From Bacteroidetes bacterium SCGC AAA795-G10 (lineage in GTDB: Bacteria > Bacteroidota > Bacteroidia > Flavobacteriales > Flavobacteriaceae), in the NCBI GenBank assembly GCA_003130815.1, contig QFDA01000006.1, forward strand, positions 1 to 64,000: a stretch of 64,000 bases of DNA, given 5' to 3'. Positions 55,498 through 64,000 of the stretch are shown here, piece after piece. The number at the start of each line of letters is the position of its first letter. Position 1 is the stretch's first letter. Under the pieces are notes generated by a model, which was given only the letters and a program-made list of their open reading frames with translations, made no database searches and was not told the DNA's origin. Made by a program: the position numbers and the translations under genes.

Positions 55498-57627
55498 TTA
55501 TTCTTTTTTATCTGGTCTTGGAAACAAAGCTTTTCGTGATATTTTCTCTTTTCGTGTTCTTGAATCTATCCCAAAATATTTAACTTCTAGTATATCTCCC
55601 ATTTTGACCACATCAGTTACATTCTCTGTTCTTTCCCATGCAAGTTCACTTACATGAAGAAGAATTTCGTTCCCTGGGGCTTTTGTGTATTCAACTACAG
55701 CTCCAAAATCTAATATTTTAATAACTTTTACTTCATATTTTTCACCTACTTTGGGCTTAAATGTTATGGAATCAATTTTAGATTCAACCATAGCTATTCC
55801 ATCAGTTGATGTTCCTAAAATTTCAATGATACCTTCTTCAGTTTTTGGGTCTTCACTAACCACAATTGTACAACCTGACTCTTTCTGTAGTTCTTGAATA
55901 ATTTTACCACCTGGACCGATCAGTGCCCCTATATAGTCATTAGGAATTCTTCGATATACCATCTTCGGTGCATGTTCTTTTACATGATCATTTGGGGAAG
56001 AAATTGTTTTTGTAATATGTTCTAATATTTCTAACCTTCCTTTTCTGGCTTGTTCAAGTGCTTTAGTCATTATATCGAAACTTAGTCCTTTGATTTTAAT
56101 GTCCATTTGACAAGCAGTTATCCCATCGGAAGTTCCTGTTACTTTAAAATCCATATCGCCGAGGTGGTCTTCATCACCTAAAATGTCGGATAGAACAGCA
56201 AATTTATCCTTTTCACCTATTAGTCCCATAGCTATTCCAGATACTGGTTTTTTAATCTTAATTCCAGCATCCATTAAAGCCATAGTTCCAGCACAAACAG
56301 AAGCCATAGATGAAGAACCATTAGATTCTAAAACTTCGGAAACGATTCTAACTGTATATGGGCAATCAGTTGGGATTACATTTTTCAGCGCTCTTTGAGC
56401 CAAATTCCCATGACCTATTTCTCGCCTTGAGGTACCACGAAGAGGTCTGGCTTCTCCAGTTGAAAATGGCGGAAAGTTGTAGTGTAAATAAAATCTCTCT
56501 TCATCTTGTTCGGTTGGTAAGTCAATAACATTTGCCTCTTTGGAAGTTCCTAAAGTGGCGGTTGCAAGGGCTTGAGTTTCACCTCTTGTAAAAATTGATG
56601 ATCCGTGTGCGGATGGAAGGTAATCAACTTCACACCAAATGGGTCGAATTTCAGATGTCTTCCTCCCATCAAGACGAACACCTTCGTTTAAAACTAAATC
56701 TCGAACGGCCTTTTTTTGGGACTCTTTCAAGTATCGTGAAATTAAATCTGATTTTTCATCTTTTTCTTCCTCAGAAAATTTTTCCAAAACTTTATCTTTT
56801 ATCTCTGAAAATTGTTCAGACCTCTCTCCTTTGGATAATCCTTTTTTTGCTACATCGTAAAAATTTTGATAAGTAGCGTCAATAATTTGTTTTTCTAACA
56901 CATCATCTGATGCCTCATTTTCATAAGCTCTTATATCCTTTTTCCCAAATGACTTAGCCAGAGCAATTTGAGCATTTATTTGATCCTTTATGGCAGACTG
57001 TCCGTATGATATTGCATCAAGCATTTCCTCTTCAGTAATTTCATTAAATTCACCCTCAACCATTGCAATCGAGTTCTCACTAGCACCTATCATAATATCA
57101 ATATCGGATGTGAGTAACTGTTTTTTACTAGGATTAATAACAAACATTCCATCTACTCTACCTACGCGCACTTCTGATATAGGATATTCAAACGGTATAT
57201 CAGAGAGTTGGATTGCTGCGGAGGCAGCAAGACCAGCAAGTGCGTCAGGCATTACATCTTCGTCATGAGACATAAGCTGAATCATAACTTGAGTTTCTGC
57301 GTGATAATCACTTGGAAACAAAGGGCGTAGCACTCTATCAACCAATCTCATTGTTAGAATTTCTTGATCACTTGGACGAGCTTCTCTTTTAAAAAAACCA
57401 CCTGGGAATCTTCCAGCAGCAGCAAACTTCTCTCGGTAGTCTACTGTCAAAGGTAAAAAGTCAACTGGACTTGGAGTTCTTGAAGAAACAACAGTCGCTA
57501 AAAGCATACATTTACCCATTTTAACAACAACGGAGCCGTCTGCTTGTTTTGCGAGTTTTCCGGTTTCTATAATAATTTTTCTTCCATCTTCAAGATGAAT
57601 TTCTTCAGATAAAACTTTAGGTATCAT
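55498..57627 (-). CDS. pnp: Polyribonucleotide nucleotidyltransferase
   Basis: 3'-5' phosphorolytic exoribonuclease, 709 residues: two RNase PH domains (about 1-145 and 310-540), an alpha-helical linker, a KH domain (about 555-620, [16 protein letters not shown]) and an S1 domain (about 620-690, [18 protein letters not shown]). Other marks are [14 protein letters not shown] and [18 protein letters not shown]. Its arrangement rpsO-pnp is common across bacteria, with 77 bases between them. Confidence 0.97.
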   Translation of the reverse strand: MIPKVLSEEIHLEDGRKIIIETGKLAKQADGSVVVKMGKCMLLATVVSSRTPSPVDFLPLTVDYREKFAAAGRFPGGFFKREARPSDQEILTMRLVDRVLRPLFPSDYHAETQVMIQLMSHDEDVMPDALAGLAASAAIQLSDIPFEYPISEVRVGRVDGMFVINPSKKQLLTSDIDIMIGASENSIAMVEGEFNEITEEEMLDAISYGQSAIKDQINAQIALAKSFGKKDIRAYENEASDDVLEKQIIDATYQNFYDVAKKGLSKGERSEQFSEIKDKVLEKFSEEEKDEKSDLISRYLKESQKKAVRDLVLNEGVRLDGRKTSEIRPIWCEVDYLPSAHGSSIFTRGETQALATATLGTSKEANVIDLPTEQDEERFYLHYNFPPFSTGEARPLRGTSRREIGHGNLAQRALKNVIPTDCPYTVRIVSEVLESNGSSSMASVCAGTMALMDAGIKIKKPVSGIAMGLIGEKDKFAVLSDILGDEDHLGDMDFKVTGTSDGITACQMDIKIKGLSFDIMTKALEQARKGRLEILEHITKTISSPNDHVKEHAPKMVYRRIPNDYIGALIGPGGKIIQELQKESGCTIVVSEDPKTEEGIIEILGTSTDGIAMVESKIDSITFKPKVGEKYEVKVIKILDFGAVVEYTKAPGNEILLHVSELAWERTENVTDVVKMGDILEVKYFGIDSRTRKEKISRKALFPRPDKKE

Positions 57628-57704
57628 TTTTCATTTTTAGATTATAACTTTGATTGTTGTGTGTCGCTTTAACCAATGAAAAACAAAATGTCTGATTAAT
57701 TTCA

Positions 57705-57974
57705 CTATTTACGTAAACCTAATTCTTTCACGATATTTCTGTATCTTTCAATATCCTTTGACTTTAAATAATCGAGGAGACTTCTGCGTTTACCAACTAA
57801 ACGAACTAATGATCTTTCAGTGTTGAAGTCTTTTCTGTTAGATTTAAGGTGATTAGACAGGTGTTGTATTCTGTGAGTAAAAAGTGCTATTTGGCCTTCT
57901 GGTGATCCAGTATTTGTTTTCGAATTTCCAAATTTTTTGAAAATTTCTTCTTTAATTTCTTTTGAGTTATACAT
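57705..57974 (-). CDS. rpsO: 30S ribosomal protein S15
   Basis: 89 residues, the usual length. Marks: TGSPEGQIALFTHRIQHLSNHLKSN split around residues 21-45 and LVRLVGKRRSLLDYLKSKD. Binds the central domain of 16S rRNA. It lies upstream of pnp in the same unit. In E. coli S15 represses its own translation, and the 5' leader here, roughly 40 bases, could have a similar role, but I see no clear pseudoknot. Confidence 0.97.
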   Translation of the reverse strand: MYNSKEIKEEIFKKFGNSKTNTGSPEGQIALFTHRIQHLSNHLKSNRKDFNTERSLVRLVGKRRSLLDYLKSKDIERYRNIVKELGLRK

Positions 57975-58020
57975 GCCAATATTAATATTAATAGTTTTTA
58001 TGTACTTAACAATAAAGCCG

Positions 58021-58050
58021 CAAATATACGAGTAATCTAAATTAAACCAA
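58021..58050 (-). promoter_or_regulatory. Promoter of rpsO-pnp
   Basis: Minus strand: TTG at 58048-58050, exactly 19 bases, then TATATTTG at 58021-58028. This is the best match to the Bacteroidota consensus in the window. The -7 box lies 46 bases before the rpsO ATG. Confidence 0.78.
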
Positions 58051-58088
58051 CAATTTTAACAAAAATTAAAATGAGTTATTTACATGAT

Positions 58089-58946
58089 TTATATTCTTAT
58101 TTCTTGATTCAAAATTAAATCTATGTATAAGTTAATATTTTTCTTTAATTGGTTTCTGTGTGATATAAAATCTAAAAATCCCTTTTGTAATTGAAATTCA
58201 CTTGTCTGAAAACCTTCTGGTAAATCTTTACCAGTAGTATCTTTTACAACACGTGGTCCGGCAAAAGCAATTAGAGCTTTAGGTTCTGCAATATTAATAT
58301 CACCTAACATAGCATATGATGCTGTTATACCTCCAGTAGTAGGATCTGTGCAAAGTGAAATATATGGTATTTTAGCTTCTGCGAGTTGAGTCAATTTTGC
58401 TGCAGTTTTTGCCATTTGCATTAATGAGGTTGCTGATTCCATCATTCTAGCTCCTCCTGATTTTGAAATAATCAATAAAGGCAGACTGTGTTTAATGCAA
58501 TAGTCAGTTGCTCTTGAAATTTTTTCTCCAACTACTGACCCCATTGAACCACCAATAAACCTGAAGTCCATACAAGCGATTACTATTTTCTTACCCTTAG
58601 AGTTGCCAACTGCAGTTCTAATAGCGTCATAAAGGCCTGTTTTTTTATGAGCCTCTTTTAAACGATTTATATATTTTTTTGAATCTTCAAATTTTAAAAA
58701 ATCTTTAGATTTTAAATCAATATCAAATTCTTTGAATTCATTATCATCAAATAATATTTCGAAATATTCTTTACTACCTATATGAACATGATAATCATCC
58801 TCAGGACTTACATAATTATTATCGGCAAGTTCTTTAGCTTCAATTATTTTACCTGTGGGAGTTTGATACCAAAGACCCTTGGGAATATCTTTTTTTTCTT
58901 CAGTTTTGGTACGAATACCTTTTTCACTCCTTTTAAACCAACTCAT
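58089..58946 (-). CDS. accD: Acetyl-CoA carboxylase carboxyltransferase subunit beta
   Basis: Beta chain of the carboxyltransferase making malonyl-CoA for fatty acid synthesis, 285 residues. The crotonase-like core is clear ([46 protein letters not shown] and FAGPRVV). The N-terminal zinc ribbon of most AccD proteins is present in shape but without cysteines: [17 protein letters not shown] and [10 protein letters not shown] take the place of the two CxxC pairs. It is downstream of fbaA by 37 bases. Confidence 0.95.
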   Translation of the reverse strand: MSWFKRSEKGIRTKTEEKKDIPKGLWYQTPTGKIIEAKELADNNYVSPEDDYHVHIGSKEYFEILFDDNEFKEFDIDLKSKDFLKFEDSKKYINRLKEAHKKTGLYDAIRTAVGNSKGKKIVIACMDFRFIGGSMGSVVGEKISRATDYCIKHSLPLLIISKSGGARMMESATSLMQMAKTAAKLTQLAEAKIPYISLCTDPTTGGITASYAMLGDINIAEPKALIAFAGPRVVKDTTGKDLPEGFQTSEFQLQKGFLDFISHRNQLKKNINLYIDLILNQEIRI

Positions 58947-58983
58947 TTGTACAATTTAATTTCAATATATAAATTATGGATAT

Positions 58984-60051
58984 CTATAGTGTATTTATAT
59001 TGTTTAAGTCTTGAAAAGCTTTTTCAAGGCGTTTTTTAAAGCTTTCTTCACCTAAGCGTAACCATTTTCTTGGATCATAATATTTTTTGTTAGGGATATC
59101 TATACCATCTGGATTTCCAATCTGATTTTTTAAATAATCTATTTCCTCATTCATATAATCTCTTATTCCCTCTGTAAATGCAAATTGCAGGTCAGTGTCA
59201 ATATTCATTTTAACTACTCCATAGCTGATTGCTTCAATAATCTCCTTTTTACTTGATCCAGATCCTCCATGAAAAACAAAGTCTACAGTGTTTTTAGGTA
59301 CTTTAAATGTTTCAGAAATATATTGTTGGGAATTTTTTAAAATTTTTGGTGTTAATTTAACATTTCCCGGTTTATAAACACCATGGACATTTCCAAAAGC
59401 AGCAGCTATTGTAAATTGAGAACTTATTTTTCTTAATTCTTCAAATGCAAAAGCAACCTCATGTGGTTGAGTATAAAGTTTTGAGGCATCAATGTCAGAA
59501 TTATCTACACCGTCTTCCTCGCCTCCAGTGACTCCAAGTTCAATTTCAAGAGTCATTTCCATTTTTGACATTCGCTTTAAATAGTCTTTACAAATATTGA
59601 TATTTTCTTCTAATGGTTCTTCTGATAAATCAATCATGTGAGAGCTAAACAGTGGTTTATTATATGCTTCAAAATTTATTTCACTTGCGTTTATTAGACC
59701 ATCTATCCAAGGCAATAATTTTTTAGCACAATGATCTGTGTGGAGTATTACAGTAGCATTATATAGTTTTGCAAGTTCATGAACATGTTTTGCACCACTT
59801 ATGGCGCCAGCTATTGCAGAACTTTGATTTTTATTTACAAGACCTTTTCCAGCGTTAAATTGAGCTCCACCATTTGAAAATTGAATAATTACAGGACTGT
59901 TAAGTTTAGAAGCTGTCTCGAGAACTGCATTTATACTATTACTTCCAATGACATTAACAGCTGGAATAGCAAATTTTTTTTCTTTAGCAAGTTTAAAAAT
60001 CTTTTGAACATCTTTTCCAGTAATAACACCGGACGGTATAGAATTACTCAT
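58984..60051 (-). CDS. fbaA: Class II fructose-bisphosphate aldolase
   Basis: Zinc-dependent aldolase of glycolysis and gluconeogenesis, 355 residues from ATG 60051. Zinc ligands: His in LHTDHCAKK, then VHGVYKPGNVKL and DFVFHGGSGSSKKEI. The TTG at 60054 would add one residue only. The length and motifs place it in class IIa. It is followed by accD in the same direction. Confidence 0.95.
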   Translation of the reverse strand: MSNSIPSGVITGKDVQKIFKLAKEKKFAIPAVNVIGSNSINAVLETASKLNSPVIIQFSNGGAQFNAGKGLVNKNQSSAIAGAISGAKHVHELAKLYNATVILHTDHCAKKLLPWIDGLINASEINFEAYNKPLFSSHMIDLSEEPLEENINICKDYLKRMSKMEMTLEIELGVTGGEEDGVDNSDIDASKLYTQPHEVAFAFEELRKISSQFTIAAAFGNVHGVYKPGNVKLTPKILKNSQQYISETFKVPKNTVDFVFHGGSGSSKKEIIEAISYGVVKMNIDTDLQFAFTEGIRDYMNEEIDYLKNQIGNPDGIDIPNKKYYDPRKWLRLGEESFKKRLEKAFQDLNNINTL

Positions 60052-60066
60052 CAATTTGGTTTGTTA

Positions 60067-60074
60067 CAAATATA
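60067..60074 (-). promoter_or_regulatory. Probable -7 element of fbaA-accD
   Basis: TATATTTG on the minus strand matches TAnnTTTG, 15 bases before the fbaA ATG. No TTG occurs 19-21 bases upstream. It lies in the 36-base gap to tamL. Confidence 0.45.
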
Positions 60075-60087
60075 AAATTATTTGTTT

Positions 60088-62640
60088 TCAGAAAGGATAA
60101 TTTATACCAATATTAAGCACCGCATTTCTAATATTAAATTCTGAAAACCAACGTTGGTTATTTACAAGAGCAGGGTTGTAAGTTTTAAAACCTGTATCAA
60201 ATCTAAAAACAAAAAAGTCAAAATCGTACCTAAACCCAAAACCAGAACCAATTGCAAGTTCACTTAAGTCCTTTAGGCTTGAAAAATTCATGTTATCATC
60301 GTCAACATCATCCCACAAATTCCAAATATTTCCTACATCAATAAAAAACCCTCCATTTAATGGTCCACTGATAGGAAACCTATATTCAAGGTTAAAAGCT
60401 AATTTAAAATTGGCTTCATTGAATTCATTAATATTATTACTGCTTCCTGGGCCTAATTCGTATGCTCTCCAAGCCCTATTGTCATTTGCTCCTCCAGAAA
60501 AATATGAACGAGCAAAAGGAACGTTTGATGAATTACCATATGGAATTGCAATTCCTGAAAATGCATGAAATGCAAATATCCGTTCCCTCCCGAATGACCA
60601 ATGTTTAATGTAGTCTATTTCTGTTTTTATATATTGCGATGGACTAACTCCGCCAAGTGTATAATTATTTAGTTCATTCTGTTTCCCGTTAATACTTTTT
60701 AAAAAGAGTTTTAAAAAGTTGCCAACCAAATCAATTTTCCATCTGAATTGATAGAAGTTTTCATCAAAAATACTCTCTTGATTGTTGATATTTAAATTAA
60801 AAGAAGATCCTAATATTAAATTGTTTGCAGTTAATCTGTCATAGCGTTCTTTTAAAGTGTTAACACTTTTGTACTCTTCGTCTTCTAACGTTAGATTAGT
60901 TTCATCATTCAGGACATCAAAAATAAAATTATTTACACCATCCGGAATAACTAGATTACCTTCAATATCAAATATTGATTCATCTAAGCTGATGTCTTTT
61001 GCAATTGTATTTAGTCTATCGTAAGAATTTCTATAAACATTGAAGTAATTGGAAACGTTTCTATTATTTATAAATTCAAGATCAATTAGTTTAAATTGCA
61101 TCTTTTTTTTATCGTTTGGTTTCCAATCAAATTGATAATTTACCTTAAAAAATTGCTTATCTAAACCAACATTTTCCTGAAGGCTTGATCCTAAAATAAT
61201 TTCAGTTTTTGGATACATTGATGCTGGAAATAAATCATTTTTAAAAGTTGGGAGAAGTAATCTAGACACACTCAATTTTATGTCAGCGCCTAATTCAAAA
61301 ATATTAAAGAATTGATCACCAGTCCTAGAGATATCTCGTGATGCCCCTAAAGTATTTTTGATATTTATTTCTAAAAGTTCTGCACCATGAAAAATATTTC
61401 TTATGCCCAAACCTCCACCTACACCTATACCAAAATCTTGAATATTTGAATGTGATAAATCCAAATCAAAACCCAATGAAAATCTTTCTCTAGGACTTAA
61501 TAGAATTGTTGTATTAAGTTCAGCATCATTGTCTTTAAGCATTGTATAATTAATATTTGGATATTTGAAATTTTTTAAACTTGTGAAATAACGATAGGTT
61601 AAATTTCTATCTAAATCACTATAAAGTTTCCCCTTCTTTAACGTAATTCCATAAGTAATAGCTTTAGGATTATATTTTAATTTACCTTCACTAAAAATAT
61701 TAAAACCTCTGTAGGTAATTGAGTCATTATATTCAGCAAGATTCGTAATTTGATTTTTATTGTTTATGAAGATTGAAACATCTTTTATCTTATATTTTTT
61801 ATATGGTAATTTGATTATAGAATCCTCTACACGCTTTTGAATATTTGAAATCTTAATATTTATAGGAATTTTTAAATCCTTACCTGTACTATCTATTGAA
61901 GCTGTAAATTGAATACTATTTTGTTGAAAATTGTATACACCATTGTTGCGAAATATTGTAAATAACCGTTCTCTTTCATCCTCAAATTTATTTATTTCAA
62001 AGGGCTCTCCTTGTTTAATTATTTGGTCTTTCAAATTTTCTTTATACAAAATGTATAGTTCTGGGGATTCAATGGATGCTTTAATTGAATCAATTAAATA
62101 TCTCTCTTTAGGTTTGATTAAGTATTTTACTACTAGATTTTTTTTGTTAAGTTTTTCAGTTTCTGACTCAACCTCTACATTAAAATATCCCAAATTTTTA
62201 TAATACTGAACTATATTATCTTTCGATATCTTCAAATCTAAGCTGTCATAAACTGCTGGAGCTTCTCCTGTTTTTTTTAGCCAATCATTAAATTTGACTG
62301 CATAGTTGTTTAAGGCCTTTATCTGTTTGTCTGTAATCCAATTTTCTAATCTTTTTCTTCTTTTCTCTTTTTTATTTAACCATTTTTGGAATTGACCCTC
62401 AGGATCAGGATGTGAGGTTTCGTAAAGTATTTTTTTAAATGGTATACCTAAAATTTTTTTATTAGATTTTGTTTTGATCACAAAATTTATGGGATTATTT
62501 TTTAAAATAATTCCATCTTCATATATTTCATTTTTGTCAATTATGTACTCTGAGCTTTTGAAAAAACGTGTACCAGAACAACTTCCAAAAAGTAATGTAA
62601 GGAAAAATAGATTGACTAATTTTGTCAAAAATTTGTGCAC
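60088..62640 (-). CDS. tamL: BamA/TamA-family outer membrane lipoprotein TamL
   Basis: 850 residues. A lipoprotein signal ends with FLTLLFGSCSG (Cys about residue 21), unusual for the Omp85 superfamily but typical for TamL of Bacteroidota. POTRA-like domains fill about 100-350 (for example VQYYKNLGYFNVEVESE), and the C-terminal half is a 16-strand barrel with ARSYFSGGANDNRAWRAYEL and the end NAVLNIGINYPF. By analogy with TamA it helps assemble outer-membrane proteins or transport lipids. The start is the GTG at 62640, as no ATG is available. The partner TamB is not in the window. Confidence 0.92.
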   Translation of the reverse strand: MHKFLTKLVNLFFLTLLFGSCSGTRFFKSSEYIIDKNEIYEDGIILKNNPINFVIKTKSNKKILGIPFKKILYETSHPDPEGQFQKWLNKKEKRRKRLENWITDKQIKALNNYAVKFNDWLKKTGEAPAVYDSLDLKISKDNIVQYYKNLGYFNVEVESETEKLNKKNLVVKYLIKPKERYLIDSIKASIESPELYILYKENLKDQIIKQGEPFEINKFEDERERLFTIFRNNGVYNFQQNSIQFTASIDSTGKDLKIPINIKISNIQKRVEDSIIKLPYKKYKIKDVSIFINNKNQITNLAEYNDSITYRGFNIFSEGKLKYNPKAITYGITLKKGKLYSDLDRNLTYRYFTSLKNFKYPNINYTMLKDNDAELNTTILLSPRERFSLGFDLDLSHSNIQDFGIGVGGGLGIRNIFHGAELLEINIKNTLGASRDISRTGDQFFNIFELGADIKLSVSRLLLPTFKNDLFPASMYPKTEIILGSSLQENVGLDKQFFKVNYQFDWKPNDKKKMQFKLIDLEFINNRNVSNYFNVYRNSYDRLNTIAKDISLDESIFDIEGNLVIPDGVNNFIFDVLNDETNLTLEDEEYKSVNTLKERYDRLTANNLILGSSFNLNINNQESIFDENFYQFRWKIDLVGNFLKLFLKSINGKQNELNNYTLGGVSPSQYIKTEIDYIKHWSFGRERIFAFHAFSGIAIPYGNSSNVPFARSYFSGGANDNRAWRAYELGPGSSNNINEFNEANFKLAFNLEYRFPISGPLNGGFFIDVGNIWNLWDDVDDDNMNFSSLKDLSELAIGSGFGFRYDFDFFVFRFDTGFKTYNPALVNNQRWFSEFNIRNAVLNIGINYPF

Positions 62641-62662
62641 TAAGTTATATGTTTTTATAAAT

Positions 62663-62670
62663 CAAAAATA
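62663..62670 (-). promoter_or_regulatory. Possible -7 element of tamL
   Basis: TATTTTTG on the minus strand fits TAnnTTTG, 22 bases before the GTG. The nearest upstream TTG is 25 bases away, too far. Confidence 0.33.
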
Positions 62671-62680
62671 AGTCATTTTT

Positions 62681-63394
62681 ATGGTGAGTAAGAATCAACT
62701 TAAACAAATACTTAAATTAAAGCATAAAAAATATAGAACAAGATTTGGATATTTTGTTGCTGAAGGTGAAAAAATAGTTAATGATCTAATTAATTCTTCT
62801 TGGCATGCTCAATCTCTATATTCATTGGAAGATAATTTTCATCCAAAAGCTATTAAAATTGATTTTTCGGTAATGAAAAAAATTTCTCATTTAAAAACTC
62901 CAAGTCCAGTTCTAGGTGTTTTTAAAATACCCAATAAAATAAAGATAAAACCTAGCTTACTGACTTTAGCAATCGATAAATTAATTGATCCAGGAAATTT
63001 GGGTTCTATAATTCGTCTTTGTGACTGGTTTGGTGTTGATGAATTAGTTTGTAGTTCGGACACTGTTGATTGTTATAACTCAAAAGTAATCCAGTCTAGT
63101 ATGGGTTCAATAGCAAGAGTTAGGTGCAATTATCAGCCTAACTTAGAAGATTATTTAAAATCACTTAAAAAGCCTATTTTTGGCGCCACGTTGGACGGTC
63201 AATCAATATATAAAAAAAATCTTCCTATAGAAGCCACATATGTCTTCGGAAATGAGTCAAATGGGATTTCAGATCCTATAAATAAAATTCTTGATGAAAA
63301 ACTTACAATTCCTAATCAAAGGTTAATAGATGGAGCAAATAGTTTAAACGTAGCTACATCAGCAGCCATTTTCTTGAGTGAAATTTTTAGATAG
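62681..63394 (+). CDS. TrmH/SpoU-family RNA 2'-O-methyltransferase
   Basis: 237 residues: an N-terminal substrate-binding domain (about 1-85, KYRTRFGYFVAEGEKIV) and a SPOUT domain with the three motifs KLIDPGNLGSIIRLCDWFG, YVFGNESNGIS and IPNQRLIDGANSLNVATSAA near the C terminus. Modifies rRNA or tRNA ribose; the target is unknown. It is divergent from tamL, a conserved flavobacterial pairing. Confidence 0.93.
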   Translation: MVSKNQLKQILKLKHKKYRTRFGYFVAEGEKIVNDLINSSWHAQSLYSLEDNFHPKAIKIDFSVMKKISHLKTPSPVLGVFKIPNKIKIKPSLLTLAIDKLIDPGNLGSIIRLCDWFGVDELVCSSDTVDCYNSKVIQSSMGSIARVRCNYQPNLEDYLKSLKKPIFGATLDGQSIYKKNLPIEATYVFGNESNGISDPINKILDEKLTIPNQRLIDGANSLNVATSAAIFLSEIFR

Positions 63395-63400
63395 GTTTAA

Positions 63401-64000
63401 TTATTCAAATGTTATAATTAATGATATTCCTCTGCTAAACATGTTAATTATATTTTTAGTCCAAGGACTTTCTTTTGAAGCATCTTGAATCAATTCATTT
63501 TGTAGTGAAAAAATCCCTCTTAATGATGGAGAAAATTTAAAATAGTACAAGTAAAATTCAAAGCCTAGCCCTAATTCATAGTTAAAACTTTTTGTGGTAG
63601 TTCTGAAAACGTTACTTGCATTATCATCACTATTATTTTCATTACTTGAAAGATTAAAATCGGTTGAGACTCCCATTAATATGAAAGGGCGAAAATTATT
63701 AATTCTTTTCGCATTAATTTTTAAATATAAGGGCAAATGAATATAAGTTGATTTGATTTCTCGGAGCCTATCTGATTCCCTTGTAAACTCTATGTATTCA
63801 GGATATACCAAATCTCTTTGGTTATAATAAAGTCCAGGTTCAAATCTTAAATTAAGGAAATTATTAATTCTTAAGTCACCTATGAGTCCAACATTAAATC
63901 CGTTTTTTTGGTTTACTGTGATATCTTTAAACATTAATTCTTTATAATATGAATCAATATATTCGAATTTAAAATCATATTGATTTGTACCCAAAAAATA
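63401..64000 (-). CDS. porT: Type IX secretion protein PorT (N terminus beyond the window)
   Basis: At least 199 residues; the reading frame stays open to base 64000 (YFLGTNQYDF is the first visible part), so the start and the signal peptide lie outside the window. It is an outer-membrane beta-barrel protein needed for type IX secretion. Marks: GFNVGLIGDLRINNFLNLRF, GVSTDFNLSSNENNSDDNAS, FNYELGLGFEFYLYYFKFSP and the SPWTKNI near the end. It has the usual C terminus. With porV at the left edge, it shows that the organism has a type IX secretion system. It ends 6 bases from the convergent methyltransferase gene. Confidence 0.9.
   Translation of the reverse strand, partial: YFLGTNQYDFKFEYIDSYYKELMFKDITVNQKNGFNVGLIGDLRINNFLNLRFEPGLYYNQRDLVYPEYIEFTRESDRLREIKSTYIHLPLYLKINAKRINNFRPFILMGVSTDFNLSSNENNSDDNASNVFRTTTKSFNYELGLGFEFYLYYFKFSPSLRGIFSLQNELIQDASKESPWTKNIINMFSRGISLIITFE

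Noticed and set aside
1-64000. Mobile elements, integrases, transposases, toxin-antitoxin or defence genes
   Set aside because: None of the credible reading frames resembles these, and no inverted terminal repeats with target duplications were seen by eye; the content is conserved core genome.

Overview
The window looks like a chromosomal segment of a small-genome, AT-rich member of the Flavobacteriia (Bacteroidota), probably marine. The evidence is direct. It carries parts of two type IX secretion genes (porV at the left edge, porT at the right edge) and the gliding genes gldB and gldC. Several upstream regions carry the Bacteroidota promoter consensus TTG-N19..21-TAnnTTTG. Purine-rich Shine-Dalgarno sites are generally absent. 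The primary sigma factor is short and lacks region 1.1. Two proteins (DnaG and AccD) show the flavobacterial loss of zinc-binding residues. Genes are packed tightly: no gap exceeds 300 bases, and several convergent pairs overlap at their stop codons. I see no mobile elements, CRISPR arrays, rRNA genes or phage genes.

Layout. 1-6950: porV end, pyruvate dehydrogenase E1-alpha and two-lipoyl E2, an SDR enzyme, a SprT-like protein, an MlaE/MlaF-type lipid ABC pair and a FabH-like ketoacyl synthase. 7059-12939: glycine decarboxylase GcvP, a frameshifted UbiA-like membrane protein, and two lipoproteins (amidase and rhodanese). 13008-16672 (minus): purK-purE-M3 peptidase. 16756-29499 (plus): adk, obgE, a TPR protein, mpl, a degenerate deacetylase-like protein, a YjjG-like HAD phosphatase, a MazG-like pyrophosphohydrolase, aroA, queA, rlmN, a polyprenyl synthase and dnaG. 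29607-33171: nadE diverging from gldB-gldC, then engB and an alpha/beta hydrolase on the minus strand.

33291-48991 is the division and cell-wall (dcw) cluster in canonical order: mraZ, rsmH, ftsL, ftsI, murE, mraY, murD, ftsW, murG, murC, ftsQ, ftsA, ftsZ, followed by a YqeY-like gene. Many start and stop codons overlap, and a three-copy MraZ operator sits in front. The MurE motif and the presence of Mpl indicate meso-diaminopimelate peptidoglycan. After a tRNA-Arg(UCG) comes the most unusual gene in the window: a 1001-residue fusion of an APH-type small-molecule kinase, an M23 peptidase domain and a class III aminotransferase or phospholyase. Next are a 59-residue membrane protein that is easy to miss, an OmpA protein with calcium-binding type 3 repeats, and a minus-strand housekeeping block (rpe, rpoD, pnp, rpsO, accD, fbaA, tamL). 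An rRNA/tRNA methyltransferase and porT end the window.

Most of the content is conserved core genome. The best candidates for new biology are the kinase-M23-phospholyase fusion, the compact regulatory region in front of mraZ, the deacetylase-like protein that seems to have lost its active site, and promoters lying so close to start codons that at least one mRNA should be almost leaderless. All family assignments come from reading the protein sequences; no database search was run.
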